Source of the DNA: Brevibacillus reuszeri | GTDB lineage: Bacteria; Bacillota; Bacilli; Brevibacillales; Brevibacillaceae | Direction: 5' to 3' | Assembly: GCF_001187725.1 (NCBI RefSeq) | Contig: NZ_LGIQ01000007.1 | Span: 849,076-907,361, forward strand | Length of the DNA: 58,286 nucleotides | Made by a program: the position numbers and the translations under genes | The notes under the pieces: generated by a model | Seen by the model: only the letters and a program-made list of their open reading frames with translations | Database searches by the model: none | Told to the model about the DNA's origin: nothing | Shown: piece by piece, positions 9,049-17,496 of the stretch | Layout: the number at the start of each line of letters is the position of its first letter | How positions within the stretch are numbered: position 1 is the first letter of the stretch

Positions 9049-9086
9049 ATTCTAGCAAACAGCTTATCTACGAATGTGAAGTGAAT

Positions 9087-9215
9087 AGGGGAGAGGTGAT
9101 TTCACCAATCCCCTGTTAACTCTCCATTACTTTGCACTCAGTTGCGCAGGGTGCGGAGACCCATGCGGTAATGGTCGCATACAATCCTTCTCAATCAGAA
9201 ACTGCTCAGTCGAGC
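9087..9215. other. GC-rich multi-hairpin non-coding region
   Basis: Between the HU gene and the 9020-9048 promoter there is no open frame. The stretch is much richer in G+C than its surroundings and folds well: AGGGGA/TCCCCT plus GGTGA/TCACC (9087-9114); a 7-bp helix CCATTAC 9124-9130 with GTAATGG 9168-9174 enclosing CGCAGGG/CCC-A-TGCG (9145-9167); and GCTCAGTCGAGC (9204-9215). It could be the HU transcript's 3' structure, a small RNA or a protein-binding DNA site. Confidence 0.45.
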
Positions 9216-9234
9216 ATTCACGTTCATCTATGTA

Positions 9235-9522
9235 TTATTTCACTAATTCTTTGAGTGCTTTAGCTGGCTTAAAAGCAGGTGCTTTTGTTGCTGCAATATC
9301 AATTTCCTCACCAGTTTGCGGGTTACGACCTTTACGAGCCGCGCGCTCACGAACTTCGAAATTACCAAAGCCGATCAGTTGGACTTTATCACCCGTTTTC
9401 AGTGCATCAGCAATTGCGTCGAGAACCGCATCAACTGCTTTGGTTGCATCTTCTTTCTTCATCTTGCGTTCTTCAGTGGAGAGTACTTCTTTTACCTTTG
9501 CAATTAGTTCTGTCTTATTCAT
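9235..9522 (-). CDS. HU-family DNA-binding protein
   Basis: 95-aa histone-like protein with the full family pattern: helical dimer half, then [18 protein letters not shown] and TGEEI, the DNA-intercalating arm, and a C-terminal helix KALKELVK. Full family length. HU bends and compacts DNA; SPbeta carries an HU paralogue (YonN) at the equivalent place. Strong GGGAGG site before the ATG. It lies downstream of the polymerase operon with a 153-bp gap and no obvious terminator between. Confidence 0.95.
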   Translation of the reverse strand: MNKTELIAKVKEVLSTEERKMKKEDATKAVDAVLDAIADALKTGDKVQLIGFGNFEVRERAARKGRNPQTGEEIDIAATKAPAFKPAKALKELVK

Positions 9523-9675
9523 GTATATAATCCTCCCAGATATTTTAATCAGAAGAAGTGTTTAATAAAAGAGATTGTCTATTATTTTACTTACTTCCAT
9601 ATACAAAAATAGACTCGTGAATGCGCAACGCCTTGTGGCTGTAGGGATAACGACAATATAAAAGTGTCCACACAA

Positions 9676-10404
9676 TCATTTTTTTCTATATTCACGTTGT
9701 TTTTCTGTTTTGTATTTTCTACGATACTCCTTGTTGCACTCGCTACACATTTTATGGTTCTTGCCTGTATGCTTAAAGAGACGATTGCAGTTACTATTTG
9801 TACACTCGCCAATCTTTTCACCAATGAATTTCAAGTATGTAAAGATGAAATCCTCAAAATTATCTATAACCAGTGCAGGGGAGGTGCTTTTATCAGCAAA
9901 CTTAACCCATCGTTTGCCCCCCATAGTAATGTCGACCAGTTCTTTTGAAGTTAATGACTGCAATATTTCTAGTTTAGTTTTGGAATTCAGGTTTAGTTTA
10001 CTAAGCCTGAATATATCTTCAATACTAACGTCAAACTTTTTATAATTATAGAACTTATAAAGAACTAACAATACAAAAGCTACTTTTTGCTCATTCAGCT
10101 TATCTAGTTGTTTTAAATATTCCAACTCTGAATGAGTGATGTAGACTTGTTTACCAGTGATGAATTTTGCCTTAGTTGCAGACTTCACCGTGGTATTGAT
10201 TATCTTATACCACTCATCCTTATTAAAATATTCATTGTGTTGAGTACAAAATGAAATAAGGTGTCCTTTTACATCTTCATGAGAGTATCCTAGTTGAAAG
10301 TAGTATTTTGCTAATATGTGTAACTCATATACGTTTTTATGTTTAGTTAAATATCCACCTTTCAACATATTCTCTGCGTATTTCTTCTCATCAAATATAA
10401 TCAA
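9676..10404 (-). CDS. Zinc-finger protein coupled to the phage RNA polymerase
   Basis: 242-aa protein. The N-terminal ~190 residues are helical with a probable winged-helix segment (about residues 125-170). The C-terminus is a compact zinc finger with C201, C206, C220 and C223 followed by a very basic tail (RRKYKTEKQREYRKK), resembling CGNR-type fingers of transcription factors. Starts with TTG inside a TTGA overlap with the stop of the YonO-like polymerase, so it is translated with it. A role as polymerase cofactor or specificity factor is plausible by position only. Confidence 0.65.
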   Translation of the reverse strand: MIIFDEKKYAENMLKGGYLTKHKNVYELHILAKYYFQLGYSHEDVKGHLISFCTQHNEYFNKDEWYKIINTTVKSATKAKFITGKQVYITHSELEYLKQLDKLNEQKVAFVLLVLYKFYNYKKFDVSIEDIFRLSKLNLNSKTKLEILQSLTSKELVDITMGGKRWVKFADKSTSPALVIDNFEDFIFTYLKFIGEKIGECTNSNCNRLFKHTGKNHKMCSECNKEYRRKYKTEKQREYRKK

Positions 10405-13193
10405 ACAACCACATCCCTTAAACTGTATTTCTGACCTAGATACTCAGTTCCATTTCTATCTGCCATTGGAAGTTGAACAACTCCGTTGTTTTTATCCTGC
10501 AAAATGCTAATTATGCCTTGAATTCCGATATCCCATGTAAAATCCTTTGGGTCACTTGGCTCTAAATAGTAATTGATATATACAAGATGATTTGCTAGTT
10601 CCTTGTCATTTGAGCAAATGGAGTATGCTTCATTCCTTATCTCCTCATAAAACTCTTGAATTTGTTTATCTTGCTCATTTTCATCATTAGTTTCAAAATC
10701 TATGTATTTAAGCACATTATTTTTATGTTTAAAGTGCCTTTTTTTCTTGTATTTTTTGTAGAGTTCGATGAGTTTATTTAATTTGTATTGATCTAACGCA
10801 ATTGTTTGATCATACAAGATATCGAACATCTCCATTGTATTTTCTTCATTTTTTGGCCTTTTAAAGCTAAAATCAACTTCCTCAATCATTCCACATAAAG
10901 TATTCATGATGCATTGGTTTTTTATAACGGGCATTTTACGATAGTAATCAGAAACATAATACATTTCTTGCTTACTTTTATTTTGTTTTCTTAATAGTTG
11001 ATGCAAAGAGCATCCAAACTTTTCCTTACAAGCTCGATCACTTTTCTTTTTGTATTCCCTGTATTCATTCCTAATTTTGTCGTAGATATATATCATGAAG
11101 TATGGCTTCTTATCCGCAACGAGACTATTGTGATAATATTTCTGTTTCTTTTCTTCTTCGGTATCGTTTTCTATTAAAAAATCACGCTTTTTCCATTCAG
11201 TGGGGAATGGTTTCATTTTTATGCCTTTTGCTTGGTCAATTGAATCCCCAATATACCGCCTTAACAGCTTAATTCGATTGAGTAATTCATTATATTCTGG
11301 AGAGTCGGTCTTAAAATTGGCAAGCATTGCAATAAAAGTGGTGGAGTAGTTGGTGATTGAGCCAACTTTGGAATCAAAACTTCTTAAATCGGTCTTCAAG
11401 ATGTTTGTGCTGTTCAGATGCTGATTCGGAGCAGATACCTTATCATAGGTTATGACATCTTGATTGGGGTATATAGAATCTAACATAATCCGATTATCTG
11501 TAGTGAATACAATGTCGTAGTCCCAATCAGAGTCAGAATGTCGAATCGTATCAACGCCCCACAAGTTATAAATGATTCCAGAGTTAATGTATTGATACCA
11601 CTCTTGAGTTGAATCGTTTTTTACAAAATTTAAAATGTTATGTTCATGAAAATCTACCATTGGACTGCGACAAGCATCTACCTTAGTGACCTTTTTTTCA
11701 TTCCAAAAGTGAGAGTAGTGTTGGTATTCTTTCAATAGCCCAGTAATATCATAGGAATCTTTATGATGACTAAAAGCCCACTGTGCCTGCCCATAAGGAC
11801 AGCTGATCATCGCTTGGTAATTTCCATTCACCCAAAGCCTTCCGATTTTCGCCTCTTCGATTTTGGTTGAGATACTTTCGTATAGTGTTTTCTTGATATA
11901 TGGGTCTTGGAGTAATTGGTCATTATACAAAATTGCTTTTACATATTCATTATTTGTCTTATCAAAAATTTCTGCGATGGTGTCTGAATCTTTACATGAA
12001 CCCAACAAAAAGAGGAGGGTGGATAATTTATCACCATTGCAAATCTTTGTTATCCAATCCTTGGTGAACTGAATTAATTGGCTAATCTTTTCTTTGTCTA
12101 AATCTAAAGTTTGTATGTATTGATAATTTAACAGGCTCATTGTCTTGTCTACTTTTGGATTTACTTTAGTTACACCCCAAGAATGTCCATGATGCTTATG
12201 CAAGTCCACATATTCGCCCCAAGAACTGTAAAATTTATGCATTTTGAACTGACTGACGCTCAATAGCACATCAATGTCTTTAACATCCCATTCGTCACCT
12301 TTATAGTCTATGATTTTCTCGGTGTTGGCGACATTCTTTGCAAACTTGTGAAAATCAAAAACAACTACCATCCCCTTAATAAAGGCACTTCTAATTCCAA
12401 ATTGAGAGGGGAGGTAGTCAAGTTCCAAATCATCCTGCCAAAGCTTCGCCATTTCAGGTGAAATTAAACCTTGACCATCCCACATGTTTGGAACAAAATC
12501 AATCTCTTTCTTAGTAATTTTTCGCTTTGTTGTCTTTTTTCCACCAACTATCTCTTCCTCGTCATCAACCCAGTCAACAGTTTTGCGCAGCTTATAAGCT
12601 TCACAATCTGGGATCACACAAACCCTTGGAGTTCTCACTGGATAGGTTGCAGACATGTGCAATCCAAAGTAAGCATTGTATTTGGCGACATTGATTTTTT
12701 TAATGTTGACACCACAATTTAATTTTCTTTCTAACGCATCTTTGATTTCTACATTTACAAATGATGCGATGCTGCGTCTTGATTGTCCTGATCCACTACT
12801 TAGCCGTAGAAATTTGATGCCATTAACATAAAACCCATTCTTGAAAATTTGTTTATACACCTTTTTATCATCAACTTTTACATTAATGATATCTGGCATA
12901 AATAAAAGTTTGTCTATCTCATTTTGTATCTCTACAATTTTTATGGAATTCTCATTTGAAGAGGGGAGACTCTTCAAATGATTGCGCTCTTGGAATAAAC
13001 GCTTGATCATGTCTGAGTTAGGGGAGATTCCTCGTATATTCCTTATTGAGCGGAACACTTGGTTGTCACCAATTTGCACAATCTCTCCATTGAGCCTTGC
13101 CTGCTGAACAGTGAGATAATCAATAACACAATTTGTCTCATTTAATCTAGATGTTGAAATTTTGAATACATAAAATTGTTGAAGTTTAATCAA
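10401..13193 (-). CDS. yonO: YonO-like single-chain DNA-directed RNA polymerase
   Basis: 930-aa protein similar in size and gene context to SPbeta YonO, a phage RNA polymerase related to the two-barrel RNAi polymerases and cellular beta/beta' subunits. The metal-binding motif is visible as DSDWDYD (D554, D556, D558, D560), matching the DFDGD/DYDGD catalytic loop. About 45 residues before it, RSPMVDFHEHN matches the arginine-proline segment that precedes the catalytic barrel in RNAi polymerases. YonO transcribes SPbeta late genes without host polymerase; the same is inferred here for the leftward structural block. TTG start behind GAGGAG, overlapping the CoiA-like gene's stop (TTGA). Confidence 0.82.
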   Translation of the reverse strand: MIKLQQFYVFKISTSRLNETNCVIDYLTVQQARLNGEIVQIGDNQVFRSIRNIRGISPNSDMIKRLFQERNHLKSLPSSNENSIKIVEIQNEIDKLLFMPDIINVKVDDKKVYKQIFKNGFYVNGIKFLRLSSGSGQSRRSIASFVNVEIKDALERKLNCGVNIKKINVAKYNAYFGLHMSATYPVRTPRVCVIPDCEAYKLRKTVDWVDDEEEIVGGKKTTKRKITKKEIDFVPNMWDGQGLISPEMAKLWQDDLELDYLPSQFGIRSAFIKGMVVVFDFHKFAKNVANTEKIIDYKGDEWDVKDIDVLLSVSQFKMHKFYSSWGEYVDLHKHHGHSWGVTKVNPKVDKTMSLLNYQYIQTLDLDKEKISQLIQFTKDWITKICNGDKLSTLLFLLGSCKDSDTIAEIFDKTNNEYVKAILYNDQLLQDPYIKKTLYESISTKIEEAKIGRLWVNGNYQAMISCPYGQAQWAFSHHKDSYDITGLLKEYQHYSHFWNEKKVTKVDACRSPMVDFHEHNILNFVKNDSTQEWYQYINSGIIYNLWGVDTIRHSDSDWDYDIVFTTDNRIMLDSIYPNQDVITYDKVSAPNQHLNSTNILKTDLRSFDSKVGSITNYSTTFIAMLANFKTDSPEYNELLNRIKLLRRYIGDSIDQAKGIKMKPFPTEWKKRDFLIENDTEEEKKQKYYHNSLVADKKPYFMIYIYDKIRNEYREYKKKSDRACKEKFGCSLHQLLRKQNKSKQEMYYVSDYYRKMPVIKNQCIMNTLCGMIEEVDFSFKRPKNEENTMEMFDILYDQTIALDQYKLNKLIELYKKYKKKRHFKHKNNVLKYIDFETNDENEQDKQIQEFYEEIRNEAYSICSNDKELANHLVYINYYLEPSDPKDFTWDIGIQGIISILQDKNNGVVQLPMADRNGTEYLGQKYSLRDVVV

Positions 13194-14662
13194 TATGACT
13201 CCTCACTTTCATCTAAAATTCGTACATTTGTGAATCCATACGATATAAAAAAATTTATCAGATTGTGATGGTATGAAGTACATGATGTTATTTTTGGGTT
13301 ATAATTTGGAATCATAAATACATACTTGTCAACTTTTTTGCGCTTTAAAAACCTTAATTCATTAATGAATATGTTTCTCATATACTCATCTGTTTGAGAA
13401 AAACCACGTAAAAGTTTAAATCTTACATTGTTGCTCACCTCTTTTGTTGGGAGTGTAAGGACAATTTCTGAATCAAGAAAATCATGCATTATTGCATTTA
13501 TTTCTGTCTTTAGTTGTTGTTTATCGTGCTTTTTCTTATAACTTACAAAGTCGTTAATTACTGCGTTCGTGATGAATCTGCATATTGTGCTTGCATCTAA
13601 ATCATCAGTCTTTATGCTGCTTATCTGACTGTGTACTATTCTTTGACCCCATTTGGGGCCACCACGTTTCCCTCTGCCAACAACAACTGATTTCCACATC
13701 TTTTTGCAATAATCTATGCTATCTTGTTTTATGAAAATAGTACGATCTGAGTTTTTGTTTTCAAATAAAATCGATTTAAGATATAAAGGTCTGTTACTAC
13801 TACCAAGATGAAACTTGGCCGTTGCGTCTATATTAGTCTGGAAGAATGAATTTAGATTATCAACTACCTTATGAATTACCGAGTCAAGTTGTTTAGAGAT
13901 CTCCAACTTTTTTCTTTTTAGCATTGCAGCGTTCATGTCATCTTCAATAAGATTTTGTATAGAATGTTGTTTCACAACAATTGAATTGGATTCTTTACTG
14001 AATTCAAAATCGTCAATCGCAAGACCATAATAATCATTTAGATAAATCAACTTATATGGCAATTTAGATTTGATCATTGAACTGCTAACATAAAAACATA
14101 ACTTGTCAACGTCCAAGTATATGTTGCTATGTTTTTCAATCGTTTTGTAATATGAGCTGTGACTTATAGAGGAGCCATTTGTTACAAGGTTATACTTCTT
14201 CATCCCTAGAATCCAAAGGTCATTCACTCCAGCAAGCCTATACAATTCTCTACGTTCGAAATATTCGGTTGCAATGGGGGTGCATTGAAATTCTATGACA
14301 TACTTGTTGTTTTCTAATTCAAAATATATATCAGGGCGCTGCTTAGTTGAAGGTAAGTAGTATTCAAGATGTAGATTTTTAATAATACCTTGATTCTGCA
14401 TATTGAGTAGCCAATTATGAATGATCATTTTCCCCTTAATATGTTCCTCGGACTCTGGCTCAGAATAAATCTCGTCACATTCCTTGCTTTTTTCTTTATG
14501 TCTAAAGTAGGGAAGTACAATGTCTCCATGGCAATATTCGTAAGTTTTATTGCAATCTGGACATTTTAGTTTGTTTTTGTCTGACCATTTTTTTAAAGTG
14601 TACTTGTCGTAACTGTTGTCATGGCAGTTAATTATTGTCTCTCCAACCTTGCATGTTAGCAA
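13190..14662 (-). CDS. CoiA-like nuclease-fold protein
   Basis: 490 aa. N-terminus has a zinc site (CPDC at 34-37, C44, H55) in the form seen before the nuclease domain of competence protein CoiA; SEEH near 71-74 and then the PD-(D/E)xK core, RPDIYFE (D111) and VIEFQC (E124, Q126), match CoiA-type endonucleases. The remaining ~330 residues are unassigned. Starts with TTG at 14662, seven nt behind GAGGAGG, overlapping the upstream stop; its own stop overlaps the polymerase start. Co-translation with a YonO-like polymerase suggests a role in phage DNA metabolism or transcription rather than competence. Confidence 0.72.
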   Translation of the reverse strand: MLTCKVGETIINCHDNSYDKYTLKKWSDKNKLKCPDCNKTYEYCHGDIVLPYFRHKEKSKECDEIYSEPESEEHIKGKMIIHNWLLNMQNQGIIKNLHLEYYLPSTKQRPDIYFELENNKYVIEFQCTPIATEYFERRELYRLAGVNDLWILGMKKYNLVTNGSSISHSSYYKTIEKHSNIYLDVDKLCFYVSSSMIKSKLPYKLIYLNDYYGLAIDDFEFSKESNSIVVKQHSIQNLIEDDMNAAMLKRKKLEISKQLDSVIHKVVDNLNSFFQTNIDATAKFHLGSSNRPLYLKSILFENKNSDRTIFIKQDSIDYCKKMWKSVVVGRGKRGGPKWGQRIVHSQISSIKTDDLDASTICRFITNAVINDFVSYKKKHDKQQLKTEINAIMHDFLDSEIVLTLPTKEVSNNVRFKLLRGFSQTDEYMRNIFINELRFLKRKKVDKYVFMIPNYNPKITSCTSYHHNLINFFISYGFTNVRILDESEESY

Positions 14663-14940
14663 TAACTGTCCTCCTCAACATTCTCCAATGTTCCAACCAT
14701 CATAACTTCGATTTCCTCAAGTTCATATGAATTGGCTTCTACTGTTTCAAATCCACGTTTATCAAGAGTGTACCCAATAACATCTAGAAATGTAGGTTCA
14801 CAATTTACCAAAGATTGGGCTAATTTCTTTTCACCGTATGTATGGAGAAGATACTCATCAATACTTTTAAAATCTGACAACTGCTTACCTTGTACAATGC
14901 TCACTTTTTTGTTCAATATAGATGCTGCTACCAAAACCAC
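14656..14940 (-). CDS. Small protein heading the polymerase operon
   Basis: 94-aa acidic protein of unknown function. Its stop overlaps the TTG start of the CoiA-like gene, which supports its reality. The start is uncertain: the frame opens with GTG at 14940, but the good AAGGAGGTG site is 19 nt upstream and serves an ATG in another frame (14950, encoding about 21 residues), so translation may be coupled to that short leader. Confidence 0.55.
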   Translation of the reverse strand: MVLVAASILNKKVSIVQGKQLSDFKSIDEYLLHTYGEKKLAQSLVNCEPTFLDVIGYTLDKRGFETVEANSYELEEIEVMMVGTLENVEEDSYC

Positions 14941-15015
14941 AATAAAACATAGCAGTGGACACCTCCTTAGATTGTTTGTTTTTACTTTATTTATGTGGTT
15001 TTATATTTTTACTCA

Positions 15016-15165
15016 TTAAGTTCGTTTGTCATATATGTATTCAACATAATCATTAAAGTCTTCATAGTTAGCATCACCTACATATTCAATATGGGATTTG
15101 CTTGAAGAACGTCCATAGAGACACATAAGAATGTTATCAATGTTGTTTTGCATAACTTCGATCAT
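15016..15165 (-). CDS. 49-aa leader-proximal protein
   Basis: First gene after the leftward promoter. ATG at 15165 has an excellent GGGAGGTG site. The protein is acidic and Tyr-rich toward the C-terminus (NYEDFNDYVEYIYDKRT). Not recognised; probably the first early protein of the polymerase transcript, 76 bp before the next gene. Confidence 0.7.
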   Translation of the reverse strand: MIEVMQNNIDNILMCLYGRSSSKSHIEYVGDANYEDFNDYVEYIYDKRT

Positions 15166-15190
15166 TTATTCACCTCCCTGTCTTGTTTTT

Positions 15191-15219
15191 ATTGTATATT
15201 TTCACTCAGTAATAGTCAA
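15191..15219 (-). promoter_or_regulatory. Sigma-A-like promoter, leftward
   Basis: TTGACT (15214-15219), 17-bp spacer, TACAAT (15191-15196) on the minus strand. It lies 26 bp upstream of the 49-aa gene and is placed to drive the polymerase operon, so host RNA polymerase would make the phage polymerase. Confidence 0.85.
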
Positions 15220-15244
15220 TAACTATTTATTTTTATGTTCTATA

Positions 15245-15272
15245 TTGACAAACCTAACCGTTTGAATATAAT
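15245..15272 (+). promoter_or_regulatory. Sigma-A-like promoter, rightward
   Basis: TTGACA (15245-15250), 16-bp spacer, TATAAT (15267-15272). Drives the recombinase gene. Only 25 bp separate it from the -35 of the leftward promoter, so one bound regulator could control both directions. Confidence 0.87.
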
Positions 15273-15305
15273 TTAGTTATAGACCACATAGGAGGAGTGA
15301 ACAAA

Positions 15306-16349
15306 ATGAACGCCATGATCAACAATGTTACTGGCCTTAACAACAAAAGCGTATATAGTACTATTCAAACGTTTTTAGAGTATAAGGGAGATCGAAGTGA
15401 AAATACGAAGAAGGCATACGAAAAAGACATAAAATTATTCTTTATGTATGCTAGAAATAAGAATCTTAACGAATTAGATACAAGTGATTTAGAGTTCACA
15501 ATTGATGATGTACTGAAATATAGAAACCATCTAAGGGGCCTAAGAAAGAAATCAGATGCGGAACGGAAGTATGCAAACAAATCTATCAATAGAATGATTG
15601 ATTCTTTAAGATCACTTTATAGCTATTTGGAAAGAGCAAAGTATAATGTAGACAAAATGGCATTTGCTTTAGATGATCTACCTGAAAATGATTCTGAAGA
15701 AATTGGATATATGACACTAATGGAAATAGAGCAGATGGTTGAGCTTGCTAAAACTTTACCGAATGGCCTGCAGAAGTCTTTGCTTATCGAATTAGGATGG
15801 AAGACATCAATTCGAATGGATGCATTACTCGCCATTACATGGAAGGACTTCAAGAAGGTGAAAGCTGGTGTTTGGGTTGTTCGTGCAATTGATAAAGGTA
15901 ATGAAGTAAGAGAAATGCCCATCACAGATCAATTTTACCAACGTATTTATGCCACTAAGGGCGAGGCTATGCTCACAGACAGAGTGTTTCAAATGGGAAG
16001 CACTACAGTTTTTGAAACAGTGGATACTTTAAAGCGGATATTAGGTATCACAGAAGACAGGAGAGTCAGCTTCCATTCAATACGTAAATTCTTAATTGAC
16101 TTGATGGTTGAACATGGAGATCTAAAAGCAGCAATGGCTCAGTCAGGACACAAGAGCATTGAAACGCTATGGAAGCACTATGCGAACAAGCAAAGAGACT
16201 ATGAAAGTATGGCAGGCATACTGATTGAACATAACTTTAATGAAAGTGCCCTGGATGATTTGAGCAAAGATGAGCTGTTGGCAATTATCAAAAATGACAG
16301 CCTTGTGAAGAATCGGGTGTTAATGGCCTTGGTAAGAGGGAAGAACTAG
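15306..16349 (+). CDS. Tyrosine recombinase / integrase
   Basis: 347-aa phage-type recombinase. N-terminal SAM-like DNA-binding domain (residues ~15-110, with SVYSTIQTFLEYKG and RSENTKKAYEKD), then the catalytic domain with TSIRMDALL (Arg I), FHSIRKF (His-x-x-Arg), SGHKS (His/Trp position) and the nucleophile Tyr in HYANK. Role: site-specific integration or dimer resolution; SPbeta carries a recombinase-like YopP near its lysogeny switch as well as a serine integrase. Start chosen at the ATG 10 nt behind AGGAGG. No attachment site could be identified around it. Confidence 0.9.
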   Translation: MNAMINNVTGLNNKSVYSTIQTFLEYKGDRSENTKKAYEKDIKLFFMYARNKNLNELDTSDLEFTIDDVLKYRNHLRGLRKKSDAERKYANKSINRMIDSLRSLYSYLERAKYNVDKMAFALDDLPENDSEEIGYMTLMEIEQMVELAKTLPNGLQKSLLIELGWKTSIRMDALLAITWKDFKKVKAGVWVVRAIDKGNEVREMPITDQFYQRIYATKGEAMLTDRVFQMGSTTVFETVDTLKRILGITEDRRVSFHSIRKFLIDLMVEHGDLKAAMAQSGHKSIETLWKHYANKQRDYESMAGILIEHNFNESALDDLSKDELLAIIKNDSLVKNRVLMALVRGKN

Positions 16350-16422
16350 GTGGTCTTTCCTCTTGAATTAAATTAAAATATACAGTAATATAAAAACAAC
16401 CGAAATAAAAGGGAGTGATTAT

Positions 16423-17496
16423 TTGAATAATGATGTTATTGAAGTTGAACTAACGCCAGATGCTCAAAAGTTTTATAGCGACAAGAGTAATTTTGGGGTC
16501 TATTCTTGCATGAGCTCAGATTGGGAATGGCTTGAATTTGACCATAGGAGTAGATTTACTATTGTTGGAAACATGCCGCGACTTAACATAAATGCAAACT
16601 ACAAAGCAACATTAGAGAAAAAATTACACGCAAAGTATGGAGTGACTTATGAAGTAAAGTCCATCATGCAGCTTTTACCATCAAGTGTTAGCGAACAGAA
16701 AGCCTATCTTGAAACAATTCTGACTGATAATCAAGTTAGAGCCATCTATGAAGTCTATCCAAATGAAGATGTAATTAAGTTGTTTCAGGATAACACTCTT
16801 GACTATAAGAAGATTAAAGGAGTGGGGGAGGTAACATATAAAAGCATTCGGGAGAGGGTGCTTGAAAATCTAAATATACAGCAGACTCTTTCAAGTTTAA
16901 GTCGTTACAATATCACCTACAATCTGATTCTTAAGCTAATCCGTCATTTTGGATCTGCTGAACTAGCTATTCAGAAGGTTGAGGAAAATCCTTACTCATT
17001 AACTGATGTCTCTGGAGTTGGATTCCTAAAGGCCGACACCATTGCACAGAGTATGAATTTTGATAAGACGAGTCCATTTAGGATTAGAGCTGGTATTGAA
17101 TATGTCATTGAACAAGATCAATTCAATGGACATACTTATATTTCAGCCCATCAACTTATAGAAACGACCGAGGAACTGCTATCACTGCCGCAGAATTTAA
17201 TCATTGAACAAGTTAAGCAGCATGATAACCTAGTCATTATTGATGACAAAGTAGCACTCAAGAAAACATATGAAGCAGAAAAGTACATAGCATTAAGATT
17301 GGTGGATTTATTAAACGAATCTAAAGAGCTTAACTTTGATGTGGATTTATTCATCAGAGAGCAGGAAGAATCATTAAAGATAAAATTAACCCGACAACAA
17401 AAAGATTTTCTATACAAAATTAAGTCAAACAACGTTAATCTTCTCATTGGCTATGCAGACAGTCACAAATGCAGAGGTTGCTCATTAATCTACTAA
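16423..17496 (+). CDS. recD2: RecD2-like helicase, N-terminal fragment (disrupted)
   Basis: 357-aa fragment with RecD2 features: helix-hairpin-helix repeats (KKIKGVGEVTYKSIRERV; DVSGVGFLKADTIAQSM) followed by the start of the 1A motor domain (LTRQQKDFLYKIKSNNVNLL). It should continue into a P-loop, G-x-A-G-x-G-K-T/S, but reads LIGYADSHKC and then shifts frame, ending at 17496. The next frame resumes the family sequence at MQRLLINLL. Start is TTG behind GGGAGTG. The fragment retains its DNA-binding repeats but cannot be an active motor. Confidence 0.75.
   Translation: MNNDVIEVELTPDAQKFYSDKSNFGVYSCMSSDWEWLEFDHRSRFTIVGNMPRLNINANYKATLEKKLHAKYGVTYEVKSIMQLLPSSVSEQKAYLETILTDNQVRAIYEVYPNEDVIKLFQDNTLDYKKIKGVGEVTYKSIRERVLENLNIQQTLSSLSRYNITYNLILKLIRHFGSAELAIQKVEENPYSLTDVSGVGFLKADTIAQSMNFDKTSPFRIRAGIEYVIEQDQFNGHTYISAHQLIETTEELLSLPQNLIIEQVKQHDNLVIIDDKVALKKTYEAEKYIALRLVDLLNESKELNFDVDLFIREQEESLKIKLTRQQKDFLYKIKSNNVNLLIGYADSHKCRGCSLIY

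Noticed and set aside
9124..9215. tRNA or tmRNA-like cloverleaf
   Set aside because: No T-arm consensus, acceptor stem or CCA-compatible end; stem lengths do not fit.
13190..14662. Competence gene coiA
   Set aside because: Only the nuclease core and zinc site match; the protein is coupled to a phage polymerase and has a long unrelated C-terminus.
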